NCBI GenBank assembly: GCA_910585905.1 | Contig: CAJUID010000054.1 | Span: 1-12,773 of the forward strand | DNA from: an uncultured Lachnospiraceae bacterium | GTDB taxonomy: Bacteria > Bacillota > Clostridia > Lachnospirales > Lachnospiraceae | Direction of reading: 5' to 3' | Length of the DNA stretch: 12,773 bases | Shown: in pieces, positions 1 through 6,172 of the stretch | Position numbering within the stretch: the first letter of the stretch is position 1 | Layout of the letters: each line of letters opens with the position of its first letter | Translations under genes and position numbers: made by a program | Notes under the pieces: generated by a model | What the model saw: the letters and a program-made list of their open reading frames with translations, nothing else | What the model was told of the DNA's origin: nothing | Database searches by the model: none

Positions 1-70
1 TCCCCATTTATTATAACAGATTTTTTTAGCTTTTTTCAAAAGACTTATTGAAGATGAGTGAATTCGTTAC

Positions 71-100
71 TGGACAAATAGACAGATTATATAATATAAT
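71..100 (+). promoter_or_regulatory. Putative sigma-A-type promoter of the division cluster
   Basis: TGGACA at 71-76 is followed after 18 bases by TATAAT at 95-100. A second overlapping TATAAT lies at 90-95. It stands about 75 bases ahead of the first start codon (177), in an A/T-rich non-coding stretch. The -35 box departs from TTGACA at one position and the spacer is one base longer than ideal. This is inference from consensus; transcripts could also enter from upstream of the window. Confidence 0.5.
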
Positions 101-116
101 AAAATTTAGAGTTCTT

Positions 117-161
117 TTGGCAAGTTACCCTGAAAGGACAGTGCCCAATATGCCTTTAGGG
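117..161 (+). other. Structured 5' leader: hairpin/possible pseudoknot abutting the SD
   Basis: CCCT+AAAGG (128-131, 133-137, with G132 bulged) pairs with CCTTT+AGGG (153-161), giving 9 bp that end directly at the Shine-Dalgarno AAAGGAG (162-168). A second helix, TTGGCA (117-122) with TGCCCAA (142-148, one bulge), overlaps topologically, so the two could form an H-type pseudoknot. I do not recognise a known riboswitch class. The pairing is seen in the sequence; a regulatory role is inference. Confidence 0.35.
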
Positions 162-176
162 AAAGGAGAAAGAGAT

Positions 177-1586
177 ATGCCTCGTCGCAAAAACCGTAAA
201 GTTGTTAAAATGAAACGGCGCAACTCATATCTTATGGGGGTTCTGCTCTGCCTGTTTGCAATCTATCTTGTGGTATTATTTGTCCAGTCCCTAACTAGGG
301 AGCATGTTTCTATTTATGAAGTAAACCAGAAGCAAATTGCGGACAATGAGCATTTGCGGGGAATTATTTTAAGAAACGAGGAAGTAGTAACTGCAAAAAA
401 ATCAGGATACGCAAACTACTATGTCGGGGAGGGCGCAAGGCTCTCAGCTACTACGACTGTTTATTCTATTGATGCGGATGGGACTGCAGTTGAAAAAGCA
501 TCGGCTGTAGATACCACAAATATGACATTGTCGGAGGAAGATACCAGAAATGTCAGGGGTGCAATCTCAAATTTTAGGAATAACTTTAATCTATCAGATT
601 ACAGCAGTATTATAAACTTTCGATACAATATTGAAAATACGCTACTGGAGCTGTCTGATGTCAATCTGGCAAAAAATTTAAGCAAAATGAAGAAGGTGTC
701 AGGTTCTTCTGCTTCATTTGAACTAGTAAAGGCGGGAAAGACCGGTATTATTTCCTTTTGTTCGGATGGGCTGGAGGATCTGACAGTAGATAAGATTACG
801 TCAGAGCATTTTAAGGAGATGAAAGATGGCTGGAAACAGCTTAGGGCTGGCGGCTCCATAGATTCTGGTGATGCAGTGTACCGTCTGGTGGAAAGTGAGC
901 GGTGGTCCTTAGTGGTGTCGCTGTCCCAGGAACAGTTTGTAAAGCTTGCAGAGACAGAGACAATACCTGTGAAAATTAAAAAGGATGAAAATGTTTTAAG
1001 GGCGACAGTGCGCACATTCACTTCCAATGGAAAATATTATGCAAATTTGCTGTTTGACAAATATATGATACACTATCTGAACAATCGGTATCTGGATATT
1101 GAGATTCAGTTTGACAGTGCTGAGGGGTTAAAGATTCCAGTGTCCTCTATTGTGAAGAAGAAGTGCTATGTAATTCCTGAGGAGTATATTACAGAGGGGG
1201 ACGGTAAAACGACATCCGGCAAAAAAGGAGTGGCAGTAATTACATATACAAAGTCGGGGGAGGAACAGCTCGATTTTGTCCCGGCTGAGATATATTGGAA
1301 GGATGAAAAGAACAATGTGTATATAGATTCTGCCTTATTTGCACAAGGTTCTACAATTATGAATGCCCAAAACAGTGTAAGCAGCAGGATGCAAGTTACG
1401 AATGTTGCAGAAATAGAAGGCGTTTATAATTGCAACCAGGGATATTGTCGATTTCAGTATATCCATAAGTTATATGAAAATAAAGAGTATGCCATAGTTG
1501 AAAAAGGAAACCGATACAGTCTTTCCAATTTTGACCATATTGTGTTAAATCCAGAAATAATTGGGGAAGATGATATTATATATTAG
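177..1586 (+). CDS. HlyD-like membrane-anchored protein (efflux adaptor-like)
   Basis: A 469-residue protein with a basic N-terminus (MPRRKNRKVVKMKRR), one membrane segment at about residues 19-38, and a long extracytoplasmic part. Residues about 58-100 (LRGIILRNEEVVTAKKSGYA and on) resemble the split biotinyl/lipoyl barrel-sandwich domain of HlyD-type membrane-fusion proteins. ATG 177 is chosen because AAAGGAG sits 8 bases upstream; an in-frame TTG at 48 would run through promoter-like and hairpin sequence. HlyD-like proteins occur at the head of the yggS-sepF cluster in Lachnospiraceae, where Bacillus has ylmD. No transporter partner is visible, and the location suggests an envelope or division role rather than classical efflux. 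The last codon overlaps the yggS ribosome binding site, so the two genes are probably translationally coupled. Family assignment is moderate; exact function is unknown. Confidence 0.75.
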   Translation: MPRRKNRKVVKMKRRNSYLMGVLLCLFAIYLVVLFVQSLTREHVSIYEVNQKQIADNEHLRGIILRNEEVVTAKKSGYANYYVGEGARLSATTTVYSIDADGTAVEKASAVDTTNMTLSEEDTRNVRGAISNFRNNFNLSDYSSIINFRYNIENTLLELSDVNLAKNLSKMKKVSGSSASFELVKAGKTGIISFCSDGLEDLTVDKITSEHFKEMKDGWKQLRAGGSIDSGDAVYRLVESERWSLVVSLSQEQFVKLAETETIPVKIKKDENVLRATVRTFTSNGKYYANLLFDKYMIHYLNNRYLDIEIQFDSAEGLKIPVSSIVKKKCYVIPEEYITEGDGKTTSGKKGVAVITYTKSGEEQLDFVPAEIYWKDEKNNVYIDSALFAQGSTIMNAQNSVSSRMQVTNVAEIEGVYNCNQGYCRFQYIHKLYENKEYAIVEKGNRYSLSNFDHIVLNPEIIGEDDIIY

Positions 1587-1598
1587 GAGGCTATCATA

Positions 1599-2294
1599 TT
1601 GATTCGCGAAAATCTTTTAGAAGTAGAAGAGAAGATCAGGCTGGCATGTGAGCGTTCGGAAAGAAACCCAGACGAAGTCACATTAATTGCGGTCAGCAAG
1701 ACAAAGCCAATGGAGATGATTGAAGAGGCAATTGCCTGTGGAAAGCGGGAATTTGGTGAAAATAAGGCGCAGGAAATGAAAGAGAAGTGCGATTCGCTGC
1801 CGGAAGACATTAAATGGCACTTTATTGGACATTTACAGACAAACAAAGTAAAATATGTTGTAGGGAGGGCTTACCTGATTCATTCTGTAGATTCCTATCA
1901 TCTTGCTGAAGTGATAGAGGCTGAGAGCGTTAAAAAAGATGTGATTTCCCATATTTTAATTGAGGTGAATGTTGCACAGGAGGAGTCAAAATTTGGTTTG
2001 AAGACAGATGAGACACTTTCGTTGGTGGAAAAGGTGGCAAAGCTGCCGCATATCCGCATTGATGGGCTTATGACAATTGCCCCTTTTGTCGAAAATGCGC
2101 AAAACAACCGCTCAGTTTTCCGCGAGTTACGGAAATTGTCAGTTGACATTAAAGAGAAAAACATTGATAATGTTTCTATGAATGTTTTATCTATGGGGAT
2201 GACAAATGACTATGAGGTTGCCATTGAAGAGGGCGCAACCTATGTGCGGGTTGGCACCGCTATATTTGGTGAGCGGGATTATGGTAAATTATGA
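1599..2294 (+). CDS. yggS: YggS/YlmE family PLP homeostasis protein
   Basis: A 231-residue single-domain PLP-binding protein of the YggS/PROSC (YlmE) family, a cytoplasmic alanine-racemase-like TIM barrel that buffers pyridoxal phosphate and has no known catalytic activity. Visible signatures are LIAVSKTKP with the PLP lysine at K34, FGENKAQE, WHFIGHLQTNK, HSVDS, IEVNVAQEESKFG, the phosphate-binding LSMGMTNDYEVAI (T replaces the commoner S) and VRVGTAIFGERDY. Length is normal for the family (about 230). The start is TTG 1599: AGGAGG at 1585-1590 is placed 8 bases upstream and overlaps the stop codon of the preceding gene. In Bacillota this gene (ylmE) normally lies directly before sepF, as here. 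Identification is secure; the TTG start is well supported by the SD. Confidence 0.95.
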   Translation: MIRENLLEVEEKIRLACERSERNPDEVTLIAVSKTKPMEMIEEAIACGKREFGENKAQEMKEKCDSLPEDIKWHFIGHLQTNKVKYVVGRAYLIHSVDSYHLAEVIEAESVKKDVISHILIEVNVAQEESKFGLKTDETLSLVEKVAKLPHIRIDGLMTIAPFVENAQNNRSVFRELRKLSVDIKEKNIDNVSMNVLSMGMTNDYEVAIEEGATYVRVGTAIFGERDYGKL

Positions 2295-2328
2295 TAAGCG
2301 TAGATACGCGCAGAAAAGAGGTTGACAA

Positions 2329-2928
2329 ATGGCTAGCGGATTAAATAAGTTTATGAATTTTTTGAAATTGACGGATGAAGATGATGAATTTGAAGACGAT
2401 TTCTATGATGATGAAGATTATGACTATGACCGAAAGGAATTAGAAAAAGAAGAAAAACGCCTGATGAAAGAACGCAAGAAGGAAGAGAAGCGCGGCGCCT
2501 CTTCTACATCTTCTTACCGCAGTGACAGGTATTATGAGAGGGAGGAGCAAGCACCTGCAGCTCCAAAACGCACCGCAGGCTACCGTCCTTCCACTGGCAG
2601 TAAGGTTGTCCAGATGCCATCTTCAAATAGTGATATGGAAGTCTGCATTGTAAAGCCTGCCAATATTGGGGAGGCACAGCAGGTATGTGACTTGTTGTTA
2701 AATGCGCATCCAGTTGTAGTAAATTTGGAGGGGATTGATATTATGGAGGCGCAGAGAATTATGGATTTTATATCTGGATGCATTTTTGCGATTTCCGGCA
2801 ATATGTGCCAGGTTTCCCGCTATATTTTTATCTTTTCGCCAAAAGATGTGGAGATTTCCGGCGACTATATCAAGAGCCTGGAAAATGAGGAGAGTTATAA
2901 TATTGCTGCATTTCATAAGGAATTTTAA
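2329..2928 (+). CDS. sepF: Cell division protein SepF
   Basis: A 199-residue protein. Residues 1-13 (MASGLNKFMNFLK) form the amphipathic membrane-targeting helix of SepF. A very acidic stretch follows (about 16-34, almost only D/E/Y), then a lysine/glutamate-rich linker (35-55) and a disordered region to about 100. The SepF core lies at about 102-178, with conserved VVVNLEGIDIMEAQRIMDFI, SGCIFAISG and FIFSPKDVEI. SepF polymerises into arcs that bind the FtsZ C-terminus and tether the Z-ring to the membrane, alongside or in place of FtsA. SD AAGAGG (2316-2321) is 7 bases before ATG. It lies 34 bases after yggS and just ahead of yggT, as in the ylm cluster. The linker is longer and more charged than in Bacillus SepF (about 150 residues). 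Confidence 0.95.
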   Translation: MASGLNKFMNFLKLTDEDDEFEDDFYDDEDYDYDRKELEKEEKRLMKERKKEEKRGASSTSSYRSDRYYEREEQAPAAPKRTAGYRPSTGSKVVQMPSSNSDMEVCIVKPANIGEAQQVCDLLLNAHPVVVNLEGIDIMEAQRIMDFISGCIFAISGNMCQVSRYIFIFSPKDVEISGDYIKSLENEESYNIAAFHKEF

Positions 2929-2957
2929 TAGGGAGCGCTTTGGAGCGGGGGATTGCT

Positions 2958-3236
2958 ATGTTGTATCAGAATATCGTATATAGCTTGGAAATTTTTTTCA
3001 TTGTGCTGGAGATTATCGTGCTGCTGTATCTGATACAGAAAATGTTTGACTTTGGGCTTCAGGTAAGAAGGATCACATTGATTCTGGTGGCGCCGATTCT
3101 TCAACCTATGCAGAAAATAGTAAAACATTCCATTATGAATACGTTTTCCATTGATTTAAGTCCTTATTTGCTTATTGTGATTTTATCATACCTAGAAAGA
3201 CTGTGCCGTTATCTGTTACAGCTAAGTACCGGTTGA
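2958..3236 (+). CDS. yggT: YggT/YlmG family membrane protein
   Basis: A 92-residue integral membrane protein with two hydrophobic helices (about residues 5-27 and 68-88). Between them is the YggT signature: APILQPMQKIVKH followed by SIDLSPYLLIVILSYL, which contains the typical D-L-S-P. YggT proteins sit next to sepF and ylmH in many bacteria and are linked by context to division, envelope or osmotic functions; the molecular role is not settled. ATG 2958 is preferred because the protein then begins just before helix 1; a TTG at 2940 with GGGAG upstream is an alternative that adds six residues. The stop codon TGA (3234-3236) lies inside the left copy of a 7-bp direct repeat that flanks the inserted element downstream. 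Confidence 0.88.
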   Translation: MLYQNIVYSLEIFFIVLEIIVLLYLIQKMFDFGLQVRRITLILVAPILQPMQKIVKHSIMNTFSIDLSPYLLIVILSYLERLCRYLLQLSTG

Positions 3237-3363
3237 TTCTCGCGTACGCAACGAGCCAAACGCAAGCTTGCTTGCACTTGGCGACTGCGCGCGGGTCACA
3301 TACCCCGCTGCTCTGCAGCGTTGCAAGTTTGATACCCCGTTGCTTGCAGCGGGGTTGTTGATT
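3232..3363 (+). repeat. GC-rich multi-hairpin intergenic element flanked by GTTGATT
   Basis: A non-coding stretch markedly richer in G+C than its surroundings. It contains three hairpins. (1) GCCAA 3255-3259 pairs with TTGGC 3278-3282, enclosing GCAAG 3262-3266/CTTGC 3271-3275 with loop CTTG. (2) CGCTGC 3306-3311 pairs with GCAGCG 3315-3320. (3) ACCCCGTTG 3334-3342 pairs with CAGCGGGGT 3347-3355 (loop CTTG, one G-T pair). Two tandem units of about 32 bp start with ATACCCCGYTGCT at 3300 and 3332. GTTGATT occurs at both ends (3232-3238 and 3357-3363), consistent with a target-site duplication. Deleting one repeat and the interior would put ylmH 23 bases after the yggT stop, matching the tight spacing elsewhere in the cluster. 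No terminal inverted repeats or ORF are evident. It may be a MITE- or REP-like repeat; copy number cannot be judged here. Confidence 0.6.
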
Positions 3364-3384
3364 GAACATAGAAATGGGGTTGTT

Positions 3385-4194
3385 ATGCATCTTTCAAAAG
3401 AAGAGCAGATTTTATTGAAACATTTTAGTGATATGATACATATGTCATATCAGAGGGGGATTCCAGTCTTTAGTCAGTTTGTGAGCCTTCATGAGGTGGA
3501 GCTAGCTAGTCAGGCATTGGATGATTTTTATGGGAAACAGTGGTATGAGGGGGAACAAGTTGTTTTTTTTGGTGGATATCAGGACGCTGAGCGGAAGATT
3601 ATCTGTTTTTTGCCAGGACAAAGTGACATAGAAGTAGGAGAAGAAGATTTTCCGGTTTGTTGCGTTCGGGCTATGCCAGTAAACAAACGGTTTTGTGACA
3701 GTTTGAACCACAGAGATTTTCTGGGAGCGATTATGAATCTTGGACTGACCCGTGACCAGATTGGAGATATTCTGGTAAAGCAGGAGGAGAATATGGGCTG
3801 TCATACCAGCACGGGATATATTTTCTGTAAGCAGGATAAGGCAGGGCTTTTAGAGGAATTGACAAGGATTAAGCATACAACGATAGTTTCACAGGTGGTT
3901 GATTTTACATTGATGGACTGGCAGACGGAATTTAAGGAGATTGCAGGTAGTGTTTCTTCTTGCCGTCTGGATGCAGTGCTGTCCCTTGCCGCCAGGGTAT
4001 CACGTTCACAAGGGTTGGCTCTGGTTCAGTCGGGAAGTGTTTTCTTAAATGGAAGATGCTGTACAGAGAATGCAAAGAAATTAACTGAGGGTGATATCCT
4101 TTCTGTTAGGGGATATGGCAGGTTTCTATTTGCAGGAATAAGTACACAGTCGAAAAAAGGCCGGTATCATGTTACCGTTAAACAATACATTTAG
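3385..4194 (+). CDS. ylmH: YlmH/RqcP-type S4 domain RNA-binding protein
   Basis: A 269-residue protein. The N-terminal part is YlmH-specific: EEQILLKHFSDM near the start, then the strongly conserved LNHRDFLGAIMNLGLTRDQI (108-127) followed by GDIL. The S4 RNA-binding domain is at about 193-245 (CRLDAVLSLAARVSRSQ, ALVQSGSVFLNGR and KLTEGDILSVRGYGRF). Bacillus YlmH, also called RqcP, binds 50S subunits carrying peptidyl-tRNA and acts with RqcH in C-terminal alanine tailing of stalled nascent chains. Length is close to Bacillus YlmH (about 257). Start ATG 3385 fits the family N-terminus; the SD is weak (GGGG at 3376-3379). In-frame upstream codons run into the inserted hairpin element and should not be counted as protein. 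The element may have altered the leader of this gene. Confidence 0.92.
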   Translation: MHLSKEEQILLKHFSDMIHMSYQRGIPVFSQFVSLHEVELASQALDDFYGKQWYEGEQVVFFGGYQDAERKIICFLPGQSDIEVGEEDFPVCCVRAMPVNKRFCDSLNHRDFLGAIMNLGLTRDQIGDILVKQEENMGCHTSTGYIFCKQDKAGLLEELTRIKHTTIVSQVVDFTLMDWQTEFKEIAGSVSSCRLDAVLSLAARVSRSQGLALVQSGSVFLNGRCCTENAKKLTEGDILSVRGYGRFLFAGISTQSKKGRYHVTVKQYI

Positions 4195-4207
4195 TTTATG
4201 GGGATTA

Positions 4208-4290
4208 GTGTGAAAAATTTGCTTTTCACACGCAAGATTTGTATCAGCGCACACCTGATATAAACTTGTAATGCACAATAAACGTGTGCA
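4208..4290 (+). other. Three consecutive hairpins between ylmH and divIVA
   Basis: Hairpin A: GTGTGAAAA (4208-4216) and TTTTCACAC (4223-4231), a perfect 9-bp stem. Hairpin B: CAAGATTTGTATCAG (4233-4247) and CTGATATAAACTTG (4255-4268), 14 pairs with one bulged A and one G-T. Hairpin C: TGCACA (4272-4277) and TGTGCA (4285-4290). The loop of B contains GCACAC (4249-4254), which is also complementary to GTGTGC (4284-4289) in the arm of C. No U-tract follows hairpin A or B, so a simple intrinsic terminator is unlikely. The spacing to divIVA (110 bp) is unusually large for this cluster. It could be an mRNA processing site, a leader of divIVA, or another palindromic repeat. Confidence 0.5.
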
Positions 4291-4304
4291 GAAATGAGGA
4301 TTTT

Positions 4305-5570
4305 ATGCTTACACCAATTGATATTCAGAATCATTCATTAAAAACTGCTGTACGTGGATATAGCAAGAAGGAAACAGACGATTTCTTAGATGAGATTTTA
4401 AAAGGATATGAGGAGCTTTATAAGGAAAACCGTGATCTGAAAGAGAAAGTTACCTCCTTAAGTGAAGGGATTCAGTATTATAAGCAGATGGAGACAACAT
4501 TGCAGAAGGCTTTGGTGCTGGCAGAAAAAACTTCGACAGAAACGCAGGAAGCAGCTAAGAGCAAGGCGGATGCCATGACAAATGAGGCGCAAGCAAAGGC
4601 AGATGCCTTATTGAAGGAAGCACAGGCGAAAGCAGAGGCAGTTACAAAAGAGGCACAGGCGAGAGCGGAAGCTGTCTTAAAGGAATCCCAGTCAGAGGCG
4701 GAAGGGCTAAGGAAAGAAATCCAGGCTTATTCGGAGATTACGAAATCTAAGGCAAACCGTGAGCTTGAGGATACCAGGAACCATGTCCGCAAATTAGTAC
4801 AGAGTTATGAAAATTATCGTCTGCAGTTTAAAAAACTTGCAGAATCGCAGATAGAGATGTTAGAGAGTGAGCATTATTCTATTTTTGCACCAGAATTAGA
4901 GGAGATGCTCGGTGATGCGCCGGATGCAGATGCCGTGATGGAAGCGGAACGAAATGTTCCAATCAATGCGCCGGACAATTACTACGAGGAGAATAGTACT
5001 GCAGGACATAATACAGAAGGTAAAAAAGAAGAGAGCCAGGCAGCAAATGCCACAGTGGCGGTAGAAATGCCAGAGACTAGTGTATCTACAAAGAGTACGC
5101 CGGAAGTTATGGAAAACCAAACAGCAGAAAATAATGGTCCTGTGGCACAGGATATCACTTTGGTAAATGCCGCTGCAACAGTAGAACTTCCTGAGGTGCA
5201 AGAGGGAAAAAAGGAAGGATCAGTTCAGCCAGAAATCTCCTCAGTCCAGCCGGCTGCTATGGAGACTGCTACAAGCAAAGAAGATGAGGAAGCGCTGGAG
5301 CGTGCAAGGTTAATGGCAGAGATAAAGATTCCTGATATGGAAATAACGGCAGATACTATTGTGCCAGGCGTAGCTCCGCCAGAAAATAGCGGTGTATCTG
5401 ACACTATGGTACAAGCTTTGGAAGTGGAGCCAGAACCTGCGAAAGAGAGTGTACCTGCATGGGAAAATACCACGCCAAAACTGGCGGGTTATGACCAGAT
5501 TGAAGTGTCAAAAACAGTCAGCCCTATGCCAGACGCAGAATCTCCATTTGTTTTCATTGATACCGAATGA
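4305..5570 (+). CDS. divIVA: DivIVA family polar/septal scaffold protein
   Basis: A 421-residue protein. Residues 1-40 match the DivIVA lipid-binding head (LTPIDIQNHSLKTAVRGYSK, then KETDDFLDEIL), which recognises negatively curved membrane at septa and poles. A coiled coil follows to about residue 200, including five tandem 11-residue repeats at 86-140. From about 203 to the end the protein is acidic, rich in E, P, A and T, and probably disordered. Bacillus DivIVA is only about 164 residues, so this is a long variant with an extra C-terminal tail. DivIVA organises pole and septum proteins (in Bacillus MinJ/MinD and others). ATG 4305 has GAGG (4296-4299) 5 bases upstream; an in-frame GTG at 4284 lies within a hairpin and is less likely. 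Unlike Bacillus, ileS is not between divIVA and lspA. Confidence 0.93.
   Translation: MLTPIDIQNHSLKTAVRGYSKKETDDFLDEILKGYEELYKENRDLKEKVTSLSEGIQYYKQMETTLQKALVLAEKTSTETQEAAKSKADAMTNEAQAKADALLKEAQAKAEAVTKEAQARAEAVLKESQSEAEGLRKEIQAYSEITKSKANRELEDTRNHVRKLVQSYENYRLQFKKLAESQIEMLESEHYSIFAPELEEMLGDAPDADAVMEAERNVPINAPDNYYEENSTAGHNTEGKKEESQAANATVAVEMPETSVSTKSTPEVMENQTAENNGPVAQDITLVNAAATVELPEVQEGKKEGSVQPEISSVQPAAMETATSKEDEEALERARLMAEIKIPDMEITADTIVPGVAPPENSGVSDTMVQALEVEPEPAKESVPAWENTTPKLAGYDQIEVSKTVSPMPDAESPFVFIDTE
4560..4724 (+). repeat. Five tandem 33-bp repeats encoding 11-residue coiled-coil units
   Basis: Within divIVA, residues 86-140 are five consecutive 11-mers: SKADAMTNEAQ, AKADALLKEAQ, AKAEAVTKEAQ, ARAEAVLKESQ and SEAEGLRKEIQ. 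An 11-residue (hendecad) period is expected to form a nearly straight or slightly right-handed coiled coil, rather than the usual heptad. The DNA units are similar but not identical, so they are old or selected rather than freshly duplicated. Confidence 0.85.
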
Positions 5571-5634
5571 TGTTTTAAAGTTGGAAAGTGTTAAGTAATG
5601 TAGAATGATGCAAAACAGGAAATGAGATAAAAAT

Positions 5635-6129
5635 ATGAAGCAGAAACAATATCTTACCGGATTTGCCTGTCTGATTCTTTTGTTGGGACTTGATCAACTG
5701 ACAAAAAAACTTGCAGTGGCCAATTTGCAGGAACAGCCTCCGGTTCCAATTTTTAAAGGAGTATTTGAGCTACAATATCTGGAAAACCGTGGGGCGGCAT
5801 TTGGGCTTTTGCAAGATCAAAGATGGCTTCTCCTTGGATTTACGGTTCTGATTCTTGGGCTTTTGGTATTTTTTTATCTGAAACTGCCTTTTTCCAGCCG
5901 TTATCTGCCGCTGCGTCTTGTAGGGATTATGGTAGCGGCCGGAGCGGTTGGTAATATGATTGACCGGCTGGTGCATGGATATGTAGTTGATTTTCTTTAT
6001 TTTAAGTTAATTGATTTTCCGATTTTTAATGTTGCGGATTGTTATGTGGTGATTTCTGCTTTCCTGGCATTTTTTTTGATTGGCTTTTATTATAAGGATG
6101 AAGATTTTGCCTTTTTAAAAAAGCGGTGA
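5635..6129 (+). CDS. lspA: Lipoprotein signal peptidase (signal peptidase II)
   Basis: A 164-residue inner-membrane aspartyl protease with four hydrophobic segments. It cleaves the signal peptide of diacylglyceryl-modified prolipoproteins just before the lipidated cysteine. Visible signatures are LGLDQLTK (17-24), YLENRGAAFGLL (48-59), VGNMIDRLVHGYVVDF with catalytic D119 and FNVADCYV with catalytic D135. Length is normal. ATG 5635 has only a weak SD (AGGA at 5617-5620, with GAG closer), but the protein start agrees with the family. It is followed by rluD, the same pair as lspA-ylyB in Bacillus. A lipobox-containing substrate-binding protein is encoded 1.2 kb downstream and would be a natural substrate class. 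Confidence 0.96.
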   Translation: MKQKQYLTGFACLILLLGLDQLTKKLAVANLQEQPPVPIFKGVFELQYLENRGAAFGLLQDQRWLLLGFTVLILGLLVFFYLKLPFSSRYLPLRLVGIMVAAGAVGNMIDRLVHGYVVDFLYFKLIDFPIFNVADCYVVISAFLAFFLIGFYYKDEDFAFLKKR

Positions 6130-6159
6130 AAATCGGAGAGATAGAATGCTGTAGTTAAA

Positions 6160-6172
6160 GCCGCAAGGCGGC
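6160..6172 (+). other. Short GC-rich hairpin directly before the rluD start
   Basis: GCCGC (6160-6164) and GCGGC (6168-6172) form a perfect 5-bp stem with loop AAG, ending at the base before ATG 6173. It contains the SD-like AAGGCGG (6165-6171) that would serve ATG 6173. If folded it would favour initiation at ATG 6185, which has GGGGGA (6175-6180) upstream. The effect on translation is inference. Confidence 0.4.

Noticed and set aside
48..176. In-frame upstream extension of the HlyD-like gene from a TTG codon
   Set aside because: No SD before the TTG, the added residues do not resemble the family N-terminus, and the stretch carries promoter-like and hairpin sequence; ATG 177 has a strong SD.
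3268..3384. In-frame upstream extension of ylmH through the hairpin element
   Set aside because: The extra residues would be translated from repeat hairpins; the YlmH family N-terminus begins at the methionine at 3385.
5578..5606. Possible promoter before lspA (TAGAAT at 5601-5606)
   Set aside because: No acceptable -35 box at 16-18 bases; TTGGAA lies only 14 bases upstream.
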